Assembly: GCA_002390205.1 (NCBI GenBank)
Contig: DGOV01000094.1
Coordinates: forward strand, 4,129 to 68,128
DNA length: 64,000 nt
Direction: 5' to 3'
Source of the DNA: Proteobacteria bacterium UBA4457
Lineage (GTDB): Bacteria > Pseudomonadota > Gammaproteobacteria > Ga0077536
Shown piece after piece: positions 43,596-53,392 of the stretch (the first letter of the stretch is position 1; the number at the start of each line of letters is the position of its first letter). The position numbers were made by a program, and so were the translations under genes. The notes under the pieces were generated by a model. It saw nothing but the letters and a program-made list of their open reading frames with translations, did not search any database and was not told the origin of the DNA.

Positions 43596-44189
43596 TTAGT
43601 ACTTGCCTCCGATTTTTTTCTCAGTATGAGCGAGTAAACTTTCTATGTTGGCCTTATGCCGACCAAATATAAGCAATCCTGCTAGGGTAAGTAGACTTAT
43701 AGAGACGGCGTCTTGACCTAGTTGCCATGCGAATAATGGTGTTAGTAGGACGGCCCCCAGTGCCGCAAGAGAAGAATATCTGAATAGGAAGGCAATACAT
43801 AGCCAGCAAGCAATAAAAGAGCTCCCCAAAAGGGGGTCTAGCGCAAGGGTCATCCCGATCATGGGGGCAATCCCCTTGCCACCTTGAAACTGGTAGAAAA
43901 TAGGGTACATGTGGCCAATCAGAGCGCACATACCAACTAGAGTTGCGATACTTGCGGAGACTCCCAGCGCTTGCGCGAGAATAATGGGCAAGGCGGCTTT
44001 ACTAGCATCCCCGAATAGTGTGAAAAAAGCAGCTTTCCTACCTCCGTACCTTAGGACATTTGTAGCACCTGGATTTCCAGATCCAATTTCACGAGGATCA
44101 GAGATACCCATGAGCTTACTGATTAAAATTGCGGAAGATATTGAGCCCATTAAATAAGCTAGGGCAGGAAGGCAGAGATTCAGAACCAT
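43596..44189 (-). CDS. plsY: Glycerol-3-phosphate acyltransferase PlsY
   Basis: A 197-residue polytopic membrane enzyme that transfers acyl groups from acyl phosphate to glycerol-3-phosphate, the first step of phospholipid synthesis. Signature motifs are GSISSAILISKLMGISDPRE, GSGNPGATNVLR (catalytic loop) and FQGGKGIAP. It has about five membrane segments. Convergent with tsaD and divergent from folB, in the standard pseudomonad order. Confidence 0.95.
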   Translation of the reverse strand: MVLNLCLPALAYLMGSISSAILISKLMGISDPREIGSGNPGATNVLRYGGRKAAFFTLFGDASKAALPIILAQALGVSASIATLVGMCALIGHMYPIFYQFQGGKGIAPMIGMTLALDPLLGSSFIACWLCIAFLFRYSSLAALGAVLLTPLFAWQLGQDAVSISLLTLAGLLIFGRHKANIESLLAHTEKKIGGKY

Positions 44190-44278
44190 TTTTTCTTACA
44201 ACCCATTTTTTAACAGCATTAAATACTTAGTAATTCTGATAATATCATCATATGTTAGATATATTTTATAATTAAGTT

Positions 44279-44635
44279 ATGGATATAATTTTTATTAACG
44301 ATCTGAGAGTCGACACAGTGATCGGGGTTTGGGAGTGGGAGAGGCGAATACGACAAACTCTTGTAATGCAGGTTGAAATGGGTGTGGATATCTCTTTTGC
44401 AGGGGAAACTGATGATTTATCTAAGACGGTCGACTACAAAGCAGTCAATGATCGTGTAATGGACTTTACTCGTAAAAGTAAGTTCAAGCTTGTAGAGGCA
44501 CTGGCAGACAACATTTCAGAAATAATCCTTAAAGAGTTCGGAGTTCGCTGGCTAAAACTTACTATTAGCAAGCAGGGCGTTTTAGATGACGTCAAAGATG
44601 TTGGCATAATAATCGAGCGAGGGGTACGTTTTTGA
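44279..44635 (+). CDS. folB: Dihydroneopterin aldolase
   Basis: A 118-residue T-fold enzyme. It starts MDIIFINDLRVDTVIGVWEW and carries the FolB signatures VDYKAVNDRV and FKLVEALADNISEIIL (with the catalytic Glu in LVEALA). It converts 7,8-dihydroneopterin to 6-hydroxymethyl-dihydropterin and glycolaldehyde in folate synthesis; an oxygenase or epimerase side activity exists in some members. Its stop codon overlaps the folK start (TTGA), giving tight coupling. Confidence 0.95.
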   Translation: MDIIFINDLRVDTVIGVWEWERRIRQTLVMQVEMGVDISFAGETDDLSKTVDYKAVNDRVMDFTRKSKFKLVEALADNISEIILKEFGVRWLKLTISKQGVLDDVKDVGIIIERGVRF

Positions 44636-45081
44636 CCAGCCCTTTACCACTGGCATATGTTTCTATTGGAAGCAACTATCTGCCATGTAAAAATATTGCT
44701 TCTGGGGTCTCTTTAATCGGTGAATATTTTTCCCAGGTAAAGACTTCCCAAACATATAAAAGTAATGATGTCTTAGGGTTAGGTGCGGATTACTGGAATT
44801 TAGTCATCCAGTTTCATTGTCCGGTTCCGACGAAAGAGTTGAAGGAGCAGCTACAGGATATCGAGCTGGCCTGTGGGCGCAATAAGGCCGATCAGCTGCG
44901 TGGACAGGTGCACCTGGACTTAGATATCCTTTTTATTCGAAAAGACAATACTTTGGATGGGCTAAACCAGATTTTTGCAGAACAATTTGAGCTTAGCGAG
45001 AACGAATATGTTCTTATTCCGCTCAAAGAACTCATTCCTGATTTAAATGCCGCTTGGGTAAGCGGTAGTGAACGCGTTTGA
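44632..45081 (+). CDS. folK: 6-Hydroxymethyl-7,8-dihydropterin pyrophosphokinase
   Basis: A 149-residue HPPK. N-terminal YVSIGSNYLPCKN binds substrate; the family motif around DYWNLVIQFHCP and the catalytic RGQVHLDLDILF (metal-binding aspartates) are present. It activates hydroxymethyl-dihydropterin for DHPS. Start TTG overlaps folB by four bases (TTGA). The sequence is shorter than enteric FolK but within the family range. Confidence 0.93.
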   Translation: MTSPLPLAYVSIGSNYLPCKNIASGVSLIGEYFSQVKTSQTYKSNDVLGLGADYWNLVIQFHCPVPTKELKEQLQDIELACGRNKADQLRGQVHLDLDILFIRKDNTLDGLNQIFAEQFELSENEYVLIPLKELIPDLNAAWVSGSERV

Positions 45082-45118
45082 AGCAGAGTGGAACTTCTTG
45101 ATGTACGGGAAATATTAA

Positions 45119-45610
45119 GTGAATCGTACGTTACATATTCTTTCAAATTTGGCTTTTTTCTTACTAGTTGGCTATTTGCTTTCTAGTTGCTCTAGTGTCA
45201 ACCACTTAACTGAGATGGCTCGGGCCGAAGTTTCTGTTCATTCTGATTCGTTCAAAATACTTATTCCGACGAAAAAAGACTCCCGAGTACTTTCGTTTGA
45301 AGCTGGAACGACTGGTTACGCCAAAAATGTGCGATATGGATATTTTGAGGAGGCTTTGAAATCAGTTCGGAAGCGCTCGGGGAATCCGTCAGACTTGTCA
45401 CTGGAGAGGGTGAATTCATATCGTGTTCACACTTATGAAGTACTTAGCTCACTAGTTGCGGATAATGGTCGGGAAGGCTTCGTTACTGTAAAAATTGATT
45501 ATTACCCGATTGATACCGGCGTTATCAAAATGGTTATCGACCATCAGAAGTGGTGGTTTGGAGATACTACACAAACATGGTACCTGGAGCATTTTTTCTT
45601 GGCAGACTAG
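45119..45610 (+). CDS. Putative lipoprotein, unknown function
   Basis: A 163-residue protein with a type II signal peptide ending in the lipobox LLSSC (about residues 20-24), so the protein should be lipid-anchored at the inner or outer membrane. The mature part has no recognised domain; it is mixed alpha/beta with a Trp-rich C-terminus (HQKWWFGDTTQTWYLEHFFL). GTG start, downstream of folBK on the same strand. Its last four bases overlap the convergent SDR gene. Confidence 0.7.
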   Translation: MNRTLHILSNLAFFLLVGYLLSSCSSVNHLTEMARAEVSVHSDSFKILIPTKKDSRVLSFEAGTTGYAKNVRYGYFEEALKSVRKRSGNPSDLSLERVNSYRVHTYEVLSSLVADNGREGFVTVKIDYYPIDTGVIKMVIDHQKWWFGDTTQTWYLEHFFLAD

Positions 45611-46350
45611 CCTCTTAGGATCTTGCCTCCATCAACATTCAATATATGTCCTGTAACGTACTGTGCCCCCGCCAAATACCTTACCGCTTGAGCGATGTCT
45701 GAAGGTTTCCCTATCCGTTGTAACGGCGTTGAATTAATGGCTTCCTTTTGAGTTTTACTATCTTCACTTGATGCCCATAGAATTGCCCCTGGTGCGACAC
45801 AATTTACCCGGATTTCTGGCGCAAGGTCTATGGCAAGAGACCTTGAAATTGATACTAAACCGGCTTTTGAAGCACAGTAAGCGGTATAGTCTTTTCTTGG
45901 CCGCTCGGCATTGATGTCCGTAATATTAATAATTGATCCCTTGCTCTTTCTTAGTAAAGAAGCGGCCTGAATCGCAAGTAAGTAAGGAGTCCTCAGATTA
46001 ATAGTCTGCATTTGATCCCAGAGCTCGCTTACATTTCCACTGTTAATTCCAGAAGAACTTTTAAAAATAGAAGCATTATTGACGAGGAGATCAAGTCGCT
46101 GAGACTGCTGAAGTAACTTGTCGATAAGGTTTTTCGCTGCACTTTCATGACTAAGATCTTGTTCTACTGTGAATGCTGAGGCCGCGCGTTTATCATTCAA
46201 TACGGCCGCTAATTCGTAAGCCTCATGTCGAGACATATGGAAATGGATCGCTATGTTATAACCTTCATCGTGTAACTCGGTCGCGATAGCTGCGCCGATA
46301 CGTTTGGCAGCTCCGGTAACTAGCGCTAAAGGCGTGTTGGTATCAGGCAT
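45607..46350 (-). CDS. Pteridine reductase-like SDR (FolM type)
   Basis: A 247-residue SDR with TGAAKRIGAAIATEL at the N-terminus (the TGAxRRIG form typical of pteridine reductases, with basic residues favouring NADPH), NNAS in VNNASIFKSSSG, and the catalytic YCASKAGLVSISRSLA. The family includes FolM, which reduces dihydromonapterin and some dihydrofolate. Position beside folB and folK supports a pterin role. Convergent overlap with the lipoprotein gene. The role is inferred from motif plus context. Confidence 0.85.
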   Translation of the reverse strand: MPDTNTPLALVTGAAKRIGAAIATELHDEGYNIAIHFHMSRHEAYELAAVLNDKRAASAFTVEQDLSHESAAKNLIDKLLQQSQRLDLLVNNASIFKSSSGINSGNVSELWDQMQTINLRTPYLLAIQAASLLRKSKGSIINITDINAERPRKDYTAYCASKAGLVSISRSLAIDLAPEIRVNCVAPGAILWASSEDSKTQKEAINSTPLQRIGKPSDIAQAVRYLAGAQYVTGHILNVDGGKILRG

Positions 46351-46395
46351 GATTTTGATAACTCCCAGAACACTCGATTAGAAGATGTAAAACGA

Positions 46396-47568
46396 ATGAC
46401 ACAAATAGATTTAAGCTTACATGATATCCCACCAAAAGATCTAGAACGGTCAAAGGCTGTATACGAGCACGTACTTCATGTGCTCGGTCGGTGTTCGGGC
46501 GGAGTGCTTCCATTTGATAGGTTCATGGATCTAGTACTTTATAGTGAACATGGTTACTACACTGCGGAAAACAAAATTTTTGGTCTAACAGGTGATTTTG
46601 TGACCGCTCCTGAAAGCGGAGAGCTTTTTGGACGGTGTCTAGGAAGCCAATGTTTTGAGATTCTTCAAAGCATTCCTGGAGACATCATCGAATACGGTGC
46701 CGGAACTGGCCGTCTAGCAGCCACTATACTTAGGGAATATCTAAAAAAGCACGCTGTCTTAGATTTCAACTATATTATCGTGGAGCCTAGTCGGAGCCTA
46801 AGAGCTAGGCAGAAAAGGCTTATAGCTGAAGAAATGCCCGAGCAGCTTGAGCGTATTAAATGGCTGACAGAACATCCTCGAGATGAGTTCAAGGGCGTAA
46901 TTATTGCTAACGAAGTTTTTGATGCCATGCCTGCAAAAAGATTTGTCGTATCTAAGACTGGTATTCAAGAAATGGGCGTTAGCTTACAAAATGGTCAGTT
47001 AGACTGGGCAATTATGGATTGCGCTGTTCCCGAAAAGGTACGGGCGCTTCTGGGAAAGCATCCTTTAGGTTACTGTGCTGACTTGATTCAGGGGATGGAA
47101 AGCTGGTTCAGGAGTATTAAGGATTACTTTAAGCAAGGGGTCTTAATTGTCAGCGACTATGGCTATGGGGAGGCCGAATTTTTTCACCATCAACGGGTAG
47201 ATGGCACATTACAATGTCACTTCAGACATCAAGTACACGATAATCCGTTTCAGCTTTTTGGGCTCCAAGATCTCACAGCTTCAGTAAACTTCACTGAATT
47301 AGCGGAACGTGCTGACCATGTTGGGATGTGCGTGGAAGGTTACACGAGCCAGGCTCATTTCCTAATCGGGAGCAAGATTCAGGAAATGATCGGCGAGACA
47401 AGTGATGAGGATTTAGCTGAAACGTATAAGTTGGCGCAAGAAGCTAAGCGATTACTTTTACCTACTCACATGGGAGAAAATTTCAAGTTCATGGCCTTAT
47501 GCCGTAATATTGATCCCTCCATGAAGATGTCAGGTTTCATGCACGATGAACGATATAGATTAGGTTGA
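46396..47568 (+). CDS. SAM-dependent methyltransferase, NDUFAF7/MidA-like
   Basis: A 390-residue protein of the MidA/NDUFAF7 family (COG1565). It reads LYSEHGYYTAENKIFGLTGD, followed by FVTAPESGELFGRC, then the SAM motif IIEYGAGTGRLAATIL (~residues 98-113) and NEVFDAMPAKRF. Human NDUFAF7 dimethylates an arginine of a complex I subunit; the role of the bacterial members is not established. A typical pseudomonad neighbour of folK and uppP. Confidence 0.93.
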   Translation: MTQIDLSLHDIPPKDLERSKAVYEHVLHVLGRCSGGVLPFDRFMDLVLYSEHGYYTAENKIFGLTGDFVTAPESGELFGRCLGSQCFEILQSIPGDIIEYGAGTGRLAATILREYLKKHAVLDFNYIIVEPSRSLRARQKRLIAEEMPEQLERIKWLTEHPRDEFKGVIIANEVFDAMPAKRFVVSKTGIQEMGVSLQNGQLDWAIMDCAVPEKVRALLGKHPLGYCADLIQGMESWFRSIKDYFKQGVLIVSDYGYGEAEFFHHQRVDGTLQCHFRHQVHDNPFQLFGLQDLTASVNFTELAERADHVGMCVEGYTSQAHFLIGSKIQEMIGETSDEDLAETYKLAQEAKRLLLPTHMGENFKFMALCRNIDPSMKMSGFMHDERYRLG

Positions 47569-47589
47569 GCGTATAAAGGCATAGAGACT

Positions 47590-48390
47590 GTGGACATAGC
47601 GCAAATAATTATTCTATCGCTTGTACAGGGGTTTACTGAGTTCCTTCCGATATCTAGTAGTGCGCATCTTATTTTGATTCCAATCGTAACAGGCTGGAGA
47701 GATCAAGGCATGAGCTTTGACCTAGCTGCACACTTAGGGACCTTGATAGCAGTCTCAATATTTTTTAGAGACGATTTGAAGAAATTAATATACGCCGCTC
47801 CTGGTATACGCAAAAGGGACGCTTCTTTTCCTGACTATAAAAATTTGCTGCACATGTTTCTTATTGCGACTATTCCCGTAATGATCGTAGGATTTTTCGG
47901 TCAGGATTTTGTCAGAACTGAGCTTAGAGATGCTCACATCATTGCAACTTCGACCGTCTTCTTCGCCGTAGTTTTATGGGTAGCTGATATTTATGGAAAG
48001 CGAGAGCGAGAGATTTTCAATCTCAACTCGCGTGATGCCTTGCTTATTGGCCTAGCTCAAGCAGGTGCTTTAGTCCCTGGAGTATCAAGATCTGGAATAA
48101 CGATTTCGTTGGCTCTAATGCTAGGATTTTCCAGAGAGGCCGCATCCCGGTTCTCTTTTCTACTTGCGATCCCTGTCATTCTGGCCGCCGTAAGTTTAGA
48201 ATTTATTACTATTGTTACCTCAGCTCGTGAAATGCATTGGGGGTTTTTGTGCCTGACTACAGCAGTTTCTGCCGCTGGTGCTTACCTTTGCATAGCTATT
48301 TTTCTGTCCCTTATTGAGAAGATAGGTATGTTGCCGTTTGTTATTTATCGATTACTGCTTGGAGCTGCTTTGTTCGTGTATTTAGTATGA
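47590..48390 (+). CDS. uppP: Undecaprenyl-diphosphatase
   Basis: A 266-residue integral membrane phosphatase. It carries QGFTEFLPISSSAHLIL (glutamate-containing active-site motif, ~residues 14-30) and ALVPGVSRSGITIS (second motif, ~156-170). It recycles undecaprenyl diphosphate for peptidoglycan lipid carriers and confers bacitracin resistance when overproduced. GTG start. Its stop codon overlaps the msrA start (ATGA), so the two are coupled. Confidence 0.96.
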   Translation: MDIAQIIILSLVQGFTEFLPISSSAHLILIPIVTGWRDQGMSFDLAAHLGTLIAVSIFFRDDLKKLIYAAPGIRKRDASFPDYKNLLHMFLIATIPVMIVGFFGQDFVRTELRDAHIIATSTVFFAVVLWVADIYGKREREIFNLNSRDALLIGLAQAGALVPGVSRSGITISLALMLGFSREAASRFSFLLAIPVILAAVSLEFITIVTSAREMHWGFLCLTTAVSAAGAYLCIAIFLSLIEKIGMLPFVIYRLLLGAALFVYLV

Positions 48391-49061
48391 ATAAATTATT
48401 TTCTAAGAAATTCAGTATATATATAAAGTTTAATCTATACGTTAGAGAACGTTTCTCAAACCTTCCAACATTCCGCTTTTTTCCTATTTTCGTGTTCCTG
48501 TTGTCAAGCTTTTATTCGATTTGTTGGGCTAACAGTAATTCTAATACCGCAATTTTTGCCGGCGGATGTTTTTGGTGTATGGAGTATCCTTTTGACCGGT
48601 TGGAAGGTGTGTTATCTACGAAGTCGGGCTATACCGGTGGAGTTTCTCCTAACCCAACCTATGAGATAGTCTCTGGCGGTATGAGCGGCCACGTTGAAGT
48701 CGTGCAAGTTGTTTTTGATCCAACTAAAATTTCTTATGAACAATTATTAGAGGTTTATTGGAAAAATATTGATCCATTTCAGGGGAACGGACAATTTTGT
48801 GACTTCGGTTTGCAGTATAAGGCTATCATTTTCGTTAATAGTTCTGTTCAGAAGTTAATAGCTGAGGAATCTCGCGAAAATCTGGAGAAATCTTATTTCG
48901 GAAACGAAGCAATTGTTGTTGAAATTCGCCCAGTTTCAGTATTTTTTGAAGCCGAGACATACCATCAAGATTACTATCAAAAGAACCCTATAAGATATAA
49001 ATTATATCGGTATCGGTGTGGACGTGACCAAAGGCTAAGAGAATTATGGGGCTCTCAGTAA
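48387..49061 (+). CDS. msrA: Peptide methionine sulfoxide reductase MsrA with N-terminal extension
   Basis: A 224-residue protein. The catalytic GCFWCMEYPFDRLEGV lies at ~residues 59-74, followed by the usual SGYTGG and YHQDYYQKNP segments. About 50 extra N-terminal residues contain a hydrophobic stretch (FFPIFVFLLSSFYSICWANS) resembling a signal peptide, so this MsrA is probably exported and repairs periplasmic proteins. C-terminal RYRCGRDQ offers a resolving Cys. It overlaps uppP by four bases. Confidence 0.93.
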   Translation: MNKLFSKKFSIYIKFNLYVRERFSNLPTFRFFPIFVFLLSSFYSICWANSNSNTAIFAGGCFWCMEYPFDRLEGVLSTKSGYTGGVSPNPTYEIVSGGMSGHVEVVQVVFDPTKISYEQLLEVYWKNIDPFQGNGQFCDFGLQYKAIIFVNSSVQKLIAEESRENLEKSYFGNEAIVVEIRPVSVFFEAETYHQDYYQKNPIRYKLYRYRCGRDQRLRELWGSQ

Positions 49062-49068
49062 TCTGCTG

Positions 49069-50259
49069 TCATATTGCTAAAAAAATTTTCTCGAACCTCG
49101 CATCACGTATCTCTTTAGCGAAATCAAGGCCTCTAAGTCCTCGCATAACGAACTCCGATGTGTCAACTTTGGCGCTTGCTTCAAGAGTATTTACAATCAC
49201 GCTCGGAGGAATACAACGATTCGTGAACTGCCGATTTAACAGTTTTTCCTCCACTATATAGGCGGACAAAGATTCTTTGAAAATTGATGGGTTACGATAA
49301 GCATCAGTGTTTTCAAATAAAGAAATGAGAGCGGAGGCAGAATACCGTTTATCACCAGTTGGTATAGGATTTATCTTGGCAAGATTGATCGCCGTTTTCT
49401 TGTACAGTGCGGGTGTGCGTATGGAATCGCAGAAAGTGTCTATTTTGTAATAGTCAGTCGGAAGCGTCCCTTCTGGGTTGGGATAGGGTGTTTTTGACAG
49501 ATATTGTGCAAGCAATGCAAAAATTGCTGGTGGAGTGAGATGCGCTTCCACTCCAGCCGCGATGCTATCGATAATATGCTTTCTTAAGGACTGCCCAGTG
49601 TAAGGAAAATTTAGCACATCGTATTCAAATAGGCTCGCAATTTCTGGAAAGACGTGAGTTAGCGCATCACATTCTTCGAGGACTTCAAAAAAGCGTTGGG
49701 GATAAAAAGTTTCTAGTACTTTTTGAACTTCTCTCCACAGGCGCTCTTTCTTTAACGAAGACAGCTCACCAGAGAAGGCGATCTTGCGCATTAATACGAT
49801 TGTCTTAGGTGACACTGTGAAATTAAGCTTGGCACAAAATCTTGCCCCCCGTATGACACGCAGAGGATCTTCAGAAAATGCCTCTGTTACATGGCGCAGA
49901 ATTTCTTTTTTAAGATCCTCTTGACCACAAAAAGGGTCATTTATTTCCCCGTCTTGATCTAAAGCCATTGCATTAATTGTGAAGTCTCTTCTCGCTAAAT
50001 CTTCTTCTAAGGTAACGTCGGGAGAGAAGAAAGTATCGAATCCTGCGTATCCTGGACCTGTCTTCCGTTCCGTGCGCGCAAGCGCATATTCTTCGTGAGT
50101 TTCGGGATGTAGGAAGACTGGGAAATCCTTTCCTATTTTCTTATACCCTAGTTTGAGAAGTTCTTCTGGAGTAGATCCGATCACTACCCAATCTTGATCT
50201 TGTACTGGTATATTAAGCAGTCCATCGCGCACTGCACCACCTACTTTATAAATTTTCAT
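49069..50259 (-). CDS. cca: CCA-adding tRNA nucleotidyltransferase
   Basis: A 396-residue class II nucleotidyltransferase that repairs or adds the tRNA 3' CCA. Head motif [10 protein letters not shown], catalytic DQDWVVIG, and the template-binding [14 protein letters not shown] with [15 protein letters not shown] are all present. It is similar in organisation to the E. coli enzyme, though the C-terminal HD phosphohydrolase motif is not evident. Located downstream of the uppP-msrA pair, convergent with msrA. Confidence 0.95.
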   Translation of the reverse strand: MKIYKVGGAVRDGLLNIPVQDQDWVVIGSTPEELLKLGYKKIGKDFPVFLHPETHEEYALARTERKTGPGYAGFDTFFSPDVTLEEDLARRDFTINAMALDQDGEINDPFCGQEDLKKEILRHVTEAFSEDPLRVIRGARFCAKLNFTVSPKTIVLMRKIAFSGELSSLKKERLWREVQKVLETFYPQRFFEVLEECDALTHVFPEIASLFEYDVLNFPYTGQSLRKHIIDSIAAGVEAHLTPPAIFALLAQYLSKTPYPNPEGTLPTDYYKIDTFCDSIRTPALYKKTAINLAKINPIPTGDKRYSASALISLFENTDAYRNPSIFKESLSAYIVEEKLLNRQFTNRCIPPSVIVNTLEASAKVDTSEFVMRGLRGLDFAKEIRDARFEKIFLAI

Positions 50260-50306
50260 TTTTTTCTTTACTGATCGTCTCTACCTATCAGGTATTGTTT
50301 CCGTAC

Positions 50307-51254
50307 TCATTCAGAACTAAGGTAGGTAGGAAGAATATTTTTCATAGAAGTAGACTGTATTTCTATTCTCTCACCGGTGGTCGTTGCACTAGAAGGGCAA
50401 ATAGAATCTTTGCTAAGAGATCGTAAATTGTCTCGAGAAAACGGTTTCCCAGGAACATACTCAAGAAAATTAGCTTGTAAGCAAGAGAGAAAATTTGACA
50501 GAGGAATTACTGTAGTCTTCTGGCCTGTTATATCGGCGATTAAAGATAAAATTTCTTTCAGCGTATATATTTCTGGACCACCAACGTGAATAGTCGAAAC
50601 TCCTTGGTCAGGTTTCTCTATACATTTAAAGATGAGGGCTGTGAGATCACCGACATATACAGGTTGAAATTTAACATCCCCTTTTGCGAGAGGAAAAAAC
50701 AAAGGCATATATTTTAGAAGTGATGCGAACTTATTTGTAAATACGTCTTTATCACCAAAAATAACAGAAGGTTTTATTATCGTAATATTATTGGGAAATG
50801 CCGTAGGCAAACCTGAGCTATTATTGAAGGTGTTTTTCAATAAATCTTCAGCCAGTCCCTTGCTCTTGAGGTAAAAGCTATTACCGTTAACGTCAGCATT
50901 CAGGGCGCTAATTTGGACGAAATTACTGATTCGTGCGGCGGCACATGCGGATAATATGTTTTCAAGCGTCCTAACATGGGCATGGATAAATTCTTTTCCG
51001 TTGTCTTTTTTTTCGTTGAGTATGCCTATTAGATTGACTATAGAAGAGCAGCCTGAAAGAGCCTCAGCAAGGTGTTTTTGGTTTTCTAGATCAATCTCTA
51101 TAATTTCTATGCTAGTGTTCATCCAGAGGTGTCGAGTATCTTTTCGACGTCTTGTGAACACACGAATGGCATATCCTTGCTTGGCTAGAAAAAAGGCAAG
51201 GCTTTGTCCTACGAACCCACTGCCACCGAATAAACCAATAACTTTCTGCTTCAT
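50307..51254 (-). CDS. Complex I NDUFA9-like NAD(P)-binding protein
   Basis: A 315-residue atypical SDR. It starts with IGLFGGSGFVGQSLAFFLAK (GGSGFVG dinucleotide motif) and RVFTRR (NADP-type), and has the family-typical KPSVIFGDKDVFTNKFASLL, where Tyr/Lys catalysis is lost in some members. NDUFA9-like proteins bind NADPH at mitochondrial complex I; the bacterial homologues are of unclear role. It is followed closely by cca on the same strand. Confidence 0.88.
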   Translation of the reverse strand: MKQKVIGLFGGSGFVGQSLAFFLAKQGYAIRVFTRRRKDTRHLWMNTSIEIIEIDLENQKHLAEALSGCSSIVNLIGILNEKKDNGKEFIHAHVRTLENILSACAAARISNFVQISALNADVNGNSFYLKSKGLAEDLLKNTFNNSSGLPTAFPNNITIIKPSVIFGDKDVFTNKFASLLKYMPLFFPLAKGDVKFQPVYVGDLTALIFKCIEKPDQGVSTIHVGGPEIYTLKEILSLIADITGQKTTVIPLSNFLSCLQANFLEYVPGKPFSRDNLRSLSKDSICPSSATTTGERIEIQSTSMKNILPTYLSSE

Positions 51255-51451
51255 GTGTTCACGCCTCTAAATTCTTAAATTGTCCCTAGTCGATATGGTA
51301 TTCTGAGATTATAATTGATGCTTCGTTTCTTAGCATTAGTTTCTCTGCAAAACTGTGACCTGAATAATGCTTTTGATATGCTTTGAAAGCTTCTGCTTCT
51401 TTACAACTATTTTTTTACTGAAGCGCACTCTCAACGTTAGAGGACGAAAAA

Positions 51452-51997
51452 TTGAGTATAGCCGATATAATTTTGAATCGCCGCACTATTCACACGTTTA
51501 AAAAAGAAAAAGTTCCCGACACTTTAATCGAAGAAGCGTTGCGGACCTCGAGATGGGCACCTAATCACTACCTAACGGAACCTTGGCGCTTCTATTTGTT
51601 AGGCAATCAGGCAAAGAGCAAAATTATAGAAGTAAATTCCATGCTAATTACGTGTGCGAAAGGTGAGCATGTAGCTGCTATAAAAAGTCGGCGGTGGTCG
51701 GCAGTACCTGGATGGTTAGTCATGACTTTTCCAAAAAGTCACGATGAGAAGAAACAGCTCGAGGATTATGCCGCCTGTTGTTGTGTCGCTCAGAATTTCA
51801 TGCTGTATTTATGGGAGCAAGGCGTTGGAGTTAAATGGACTACTGGCGAAGTGATTTCGACTATCGAATTTGCTCAAGCTGTGGGCTTTGATAGCGACGC
51901 AGAACGCCCAGTTGGGCTTTTTTGGTATGGTTTTCCTGAGCAAGTAGGAACCCAGATGAGAAAGCCTCTTGAGGATAGCTTACGGCATGTCCTTTAG
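51452..51997 (+). CDS. Nitroreductase-family FMN oxidoreductase
   Basis: A 181-residue small nitroreductase. FMN-binding residues are in LNRRTIHTFKKEKVPDT (~8-24), LRTSRWAPNHYLTEPWRFYL, and the C-terminal VGLFWYGFPEQV region. The small size fits the single-domain family (YdjA/TdsD type) that forms a dimer. TTG start with GAGG upstream. Substrate unknown. Confidence 0.88.
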   Translation: MSIADIILNRRTIHTFKKEKVPDTLIEEALRTSRWAPNHYLTEPWRFYLLGNQAKSKIIEVNSMLITCAKGEHVAAIKSRRWSAVPGWLVMTFPKSHDEKKQLEDYAACCCVAQNFMLYLWEQGVGVKWTTGEVISTIEFAQAVGFDSDAERPVGLFWYGFPEQVGTQMRKPLEDSLRHVL

Positions 51998-52064
51998 AGC
52001 TTTCCGAAACGCTTATAAATTAGTTTAAAGGACTCCGTTATTTTTAATTAGAGTCTCCCACGCT

Positions 52065-53174
52065 CTACTGTTCGGCTCCGGCCGATAAAGCTCTTTCTAA
52101 TATCGCTTTTCGCAACTCTTCCGTTTGATCGGATGATCCAAGCCAATTTCCCAAGTGCCCAGTAATGATTTCATGTAATAGCGAAATATGCCCGTTTGAT
52201 TCGTTAAGAGCGGGTATATAATTTAGCTTTTCACCTCCATGTCGACGGAAGTTCTCTTGATTAAGAATCATTATTTCTTCCAAGGTTTCAAGGCAATCTA
52301 CTGCGAACCCTGGACAGATCACGTCTACTTTTTTTAGACCTTCATCTCCCCATTCCATAAGGGTTTTATCAGTATATGGCTCTAACCATTCTTTGGGGCC
52401 TACCCGAGACTGAAAAGTGATTTTCCATTCATTTGGCTTCAAACGGAGTTGTTCAGTAACCAATCGTGCAGTTGCTTGGCATTGACAATAGTAAGGGTCT
52501 CCCGCTAAAAATGTATCTTTAGGTATACCGTGGAAAGATAATAATAGACGTTCACTCCTCCCGTTTTTAGACCAATGCGTGAGGATTGAGTCGCAGATAG
52601 CGTCTATATAGGCCCGATTCTGGTGATAATCCGAAGCGAATCGGATTTCTGGAACCCATCTTAGAGTTTTACAGTGGTTAAATACCGCATCATATGTGGA
52701 AGCTGTAGTAGCAGATGCATATTGTGGATACATTGGAAAAATCAGAATACGCCTTACATTTTTGTTTCGAAGCTCGTCAATACCATCGGATATTGACGGA
52801 TTGCCGTACCTCATGCCAAGGGCATATTCTATTTCGGAGTAGCCTGCCTCTTTTGAGAGAAAGTCTAATTTCGAGACTACTTTTTTAGACGAAGTGAGAA
52901 GTGGGGAGCCTCCCTTTTCCCAGATACTTAGGTAGGCCCGCGCAGATTTCCTAGGACGAGTGTTGAGAATTACTCCATGTAAAATGGGCCACCATATCCA
53001 GCGAGGTAACTCGACGATTCTTGGATCGCTTAAAAATTGAGCGAGGTAGGTTTTAACTGCTTTTTTAGTTGGGGCATCTGGAGTACCTAGATTACACATT
53101 AAAACCCCAGTCTTGGTATTCTGCCCATGGGCAAAGTTATGTGTGCCTGAAAATTTTTCCATTCGGTGACCCAT
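52065..53174 (-). CDS. hemH: Ferrochelatase
   Basis: A 369-residue protein, TGVLMCNLGTPDAPTKKAVK near the start, with the catalytic His in LLLSFHGIPKDTFLAGDPYY and the Glu-containing LETLEEIMI near 290. It inserts Fe2+ into protoporphyrin IX, the last step of haem synthesis, at the inner membrane. With hemB at the window's right edge, two haem genes lie in this region but not in one operon. Isolated on the minus strand between a nitroreductase and a NUDIX gene. Confidence 0.96.
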   Translation of the reverse strand: MGHRMEKFSGTHNFAHGQNTKTGVLMCNLGTPDAPTKKAVKTYLAQFLSDPRIVELPRWIWWPILHGVILNTRPRKSARAYLSIWEKGGSPLLTSSKKVVSKLDFLSKEAGYSEIEYALGMRYGNPSISDGIDELRNKNVRRILIFPMYPQYASATTASTYDAVFNHCKTLRWVPEIRFASDYHQNRAYIDAICDSILTHWSKNGRSERLLLSFHGIPKDTFLAGDPYYCQCQATARLVTEQLRLKPNEWKITFQSRVGPKEWLEPYTDKTLMEWGDEGLKKVDVICPGFAVDCLETLEEIMILNQENFRRHGGEKLNYIPALNESNGHISLLHEIITGHLGNWLGSSDQTEELRKAILERALSAGAEQ

Positions 53175-53392
53175 TTTGACTTGTTGAAAAAGTAAAACTC
53201 TATAGCTGCTTTTATTTTTTCTAGCTTATGTTACGCTAATTTACATTAAATTTTTGGTTCACAAAGGTTCTTTCCCTACCGAATCTATTTCTTCGTAGAT
53301 TAAGCAGTTGCATTAGCCTGGGGCCGTCTATTTGAAAGATGCGGACATAAAAAAATTGATTTGGGAATAGAGACTTAGGAGGGAGATGAACT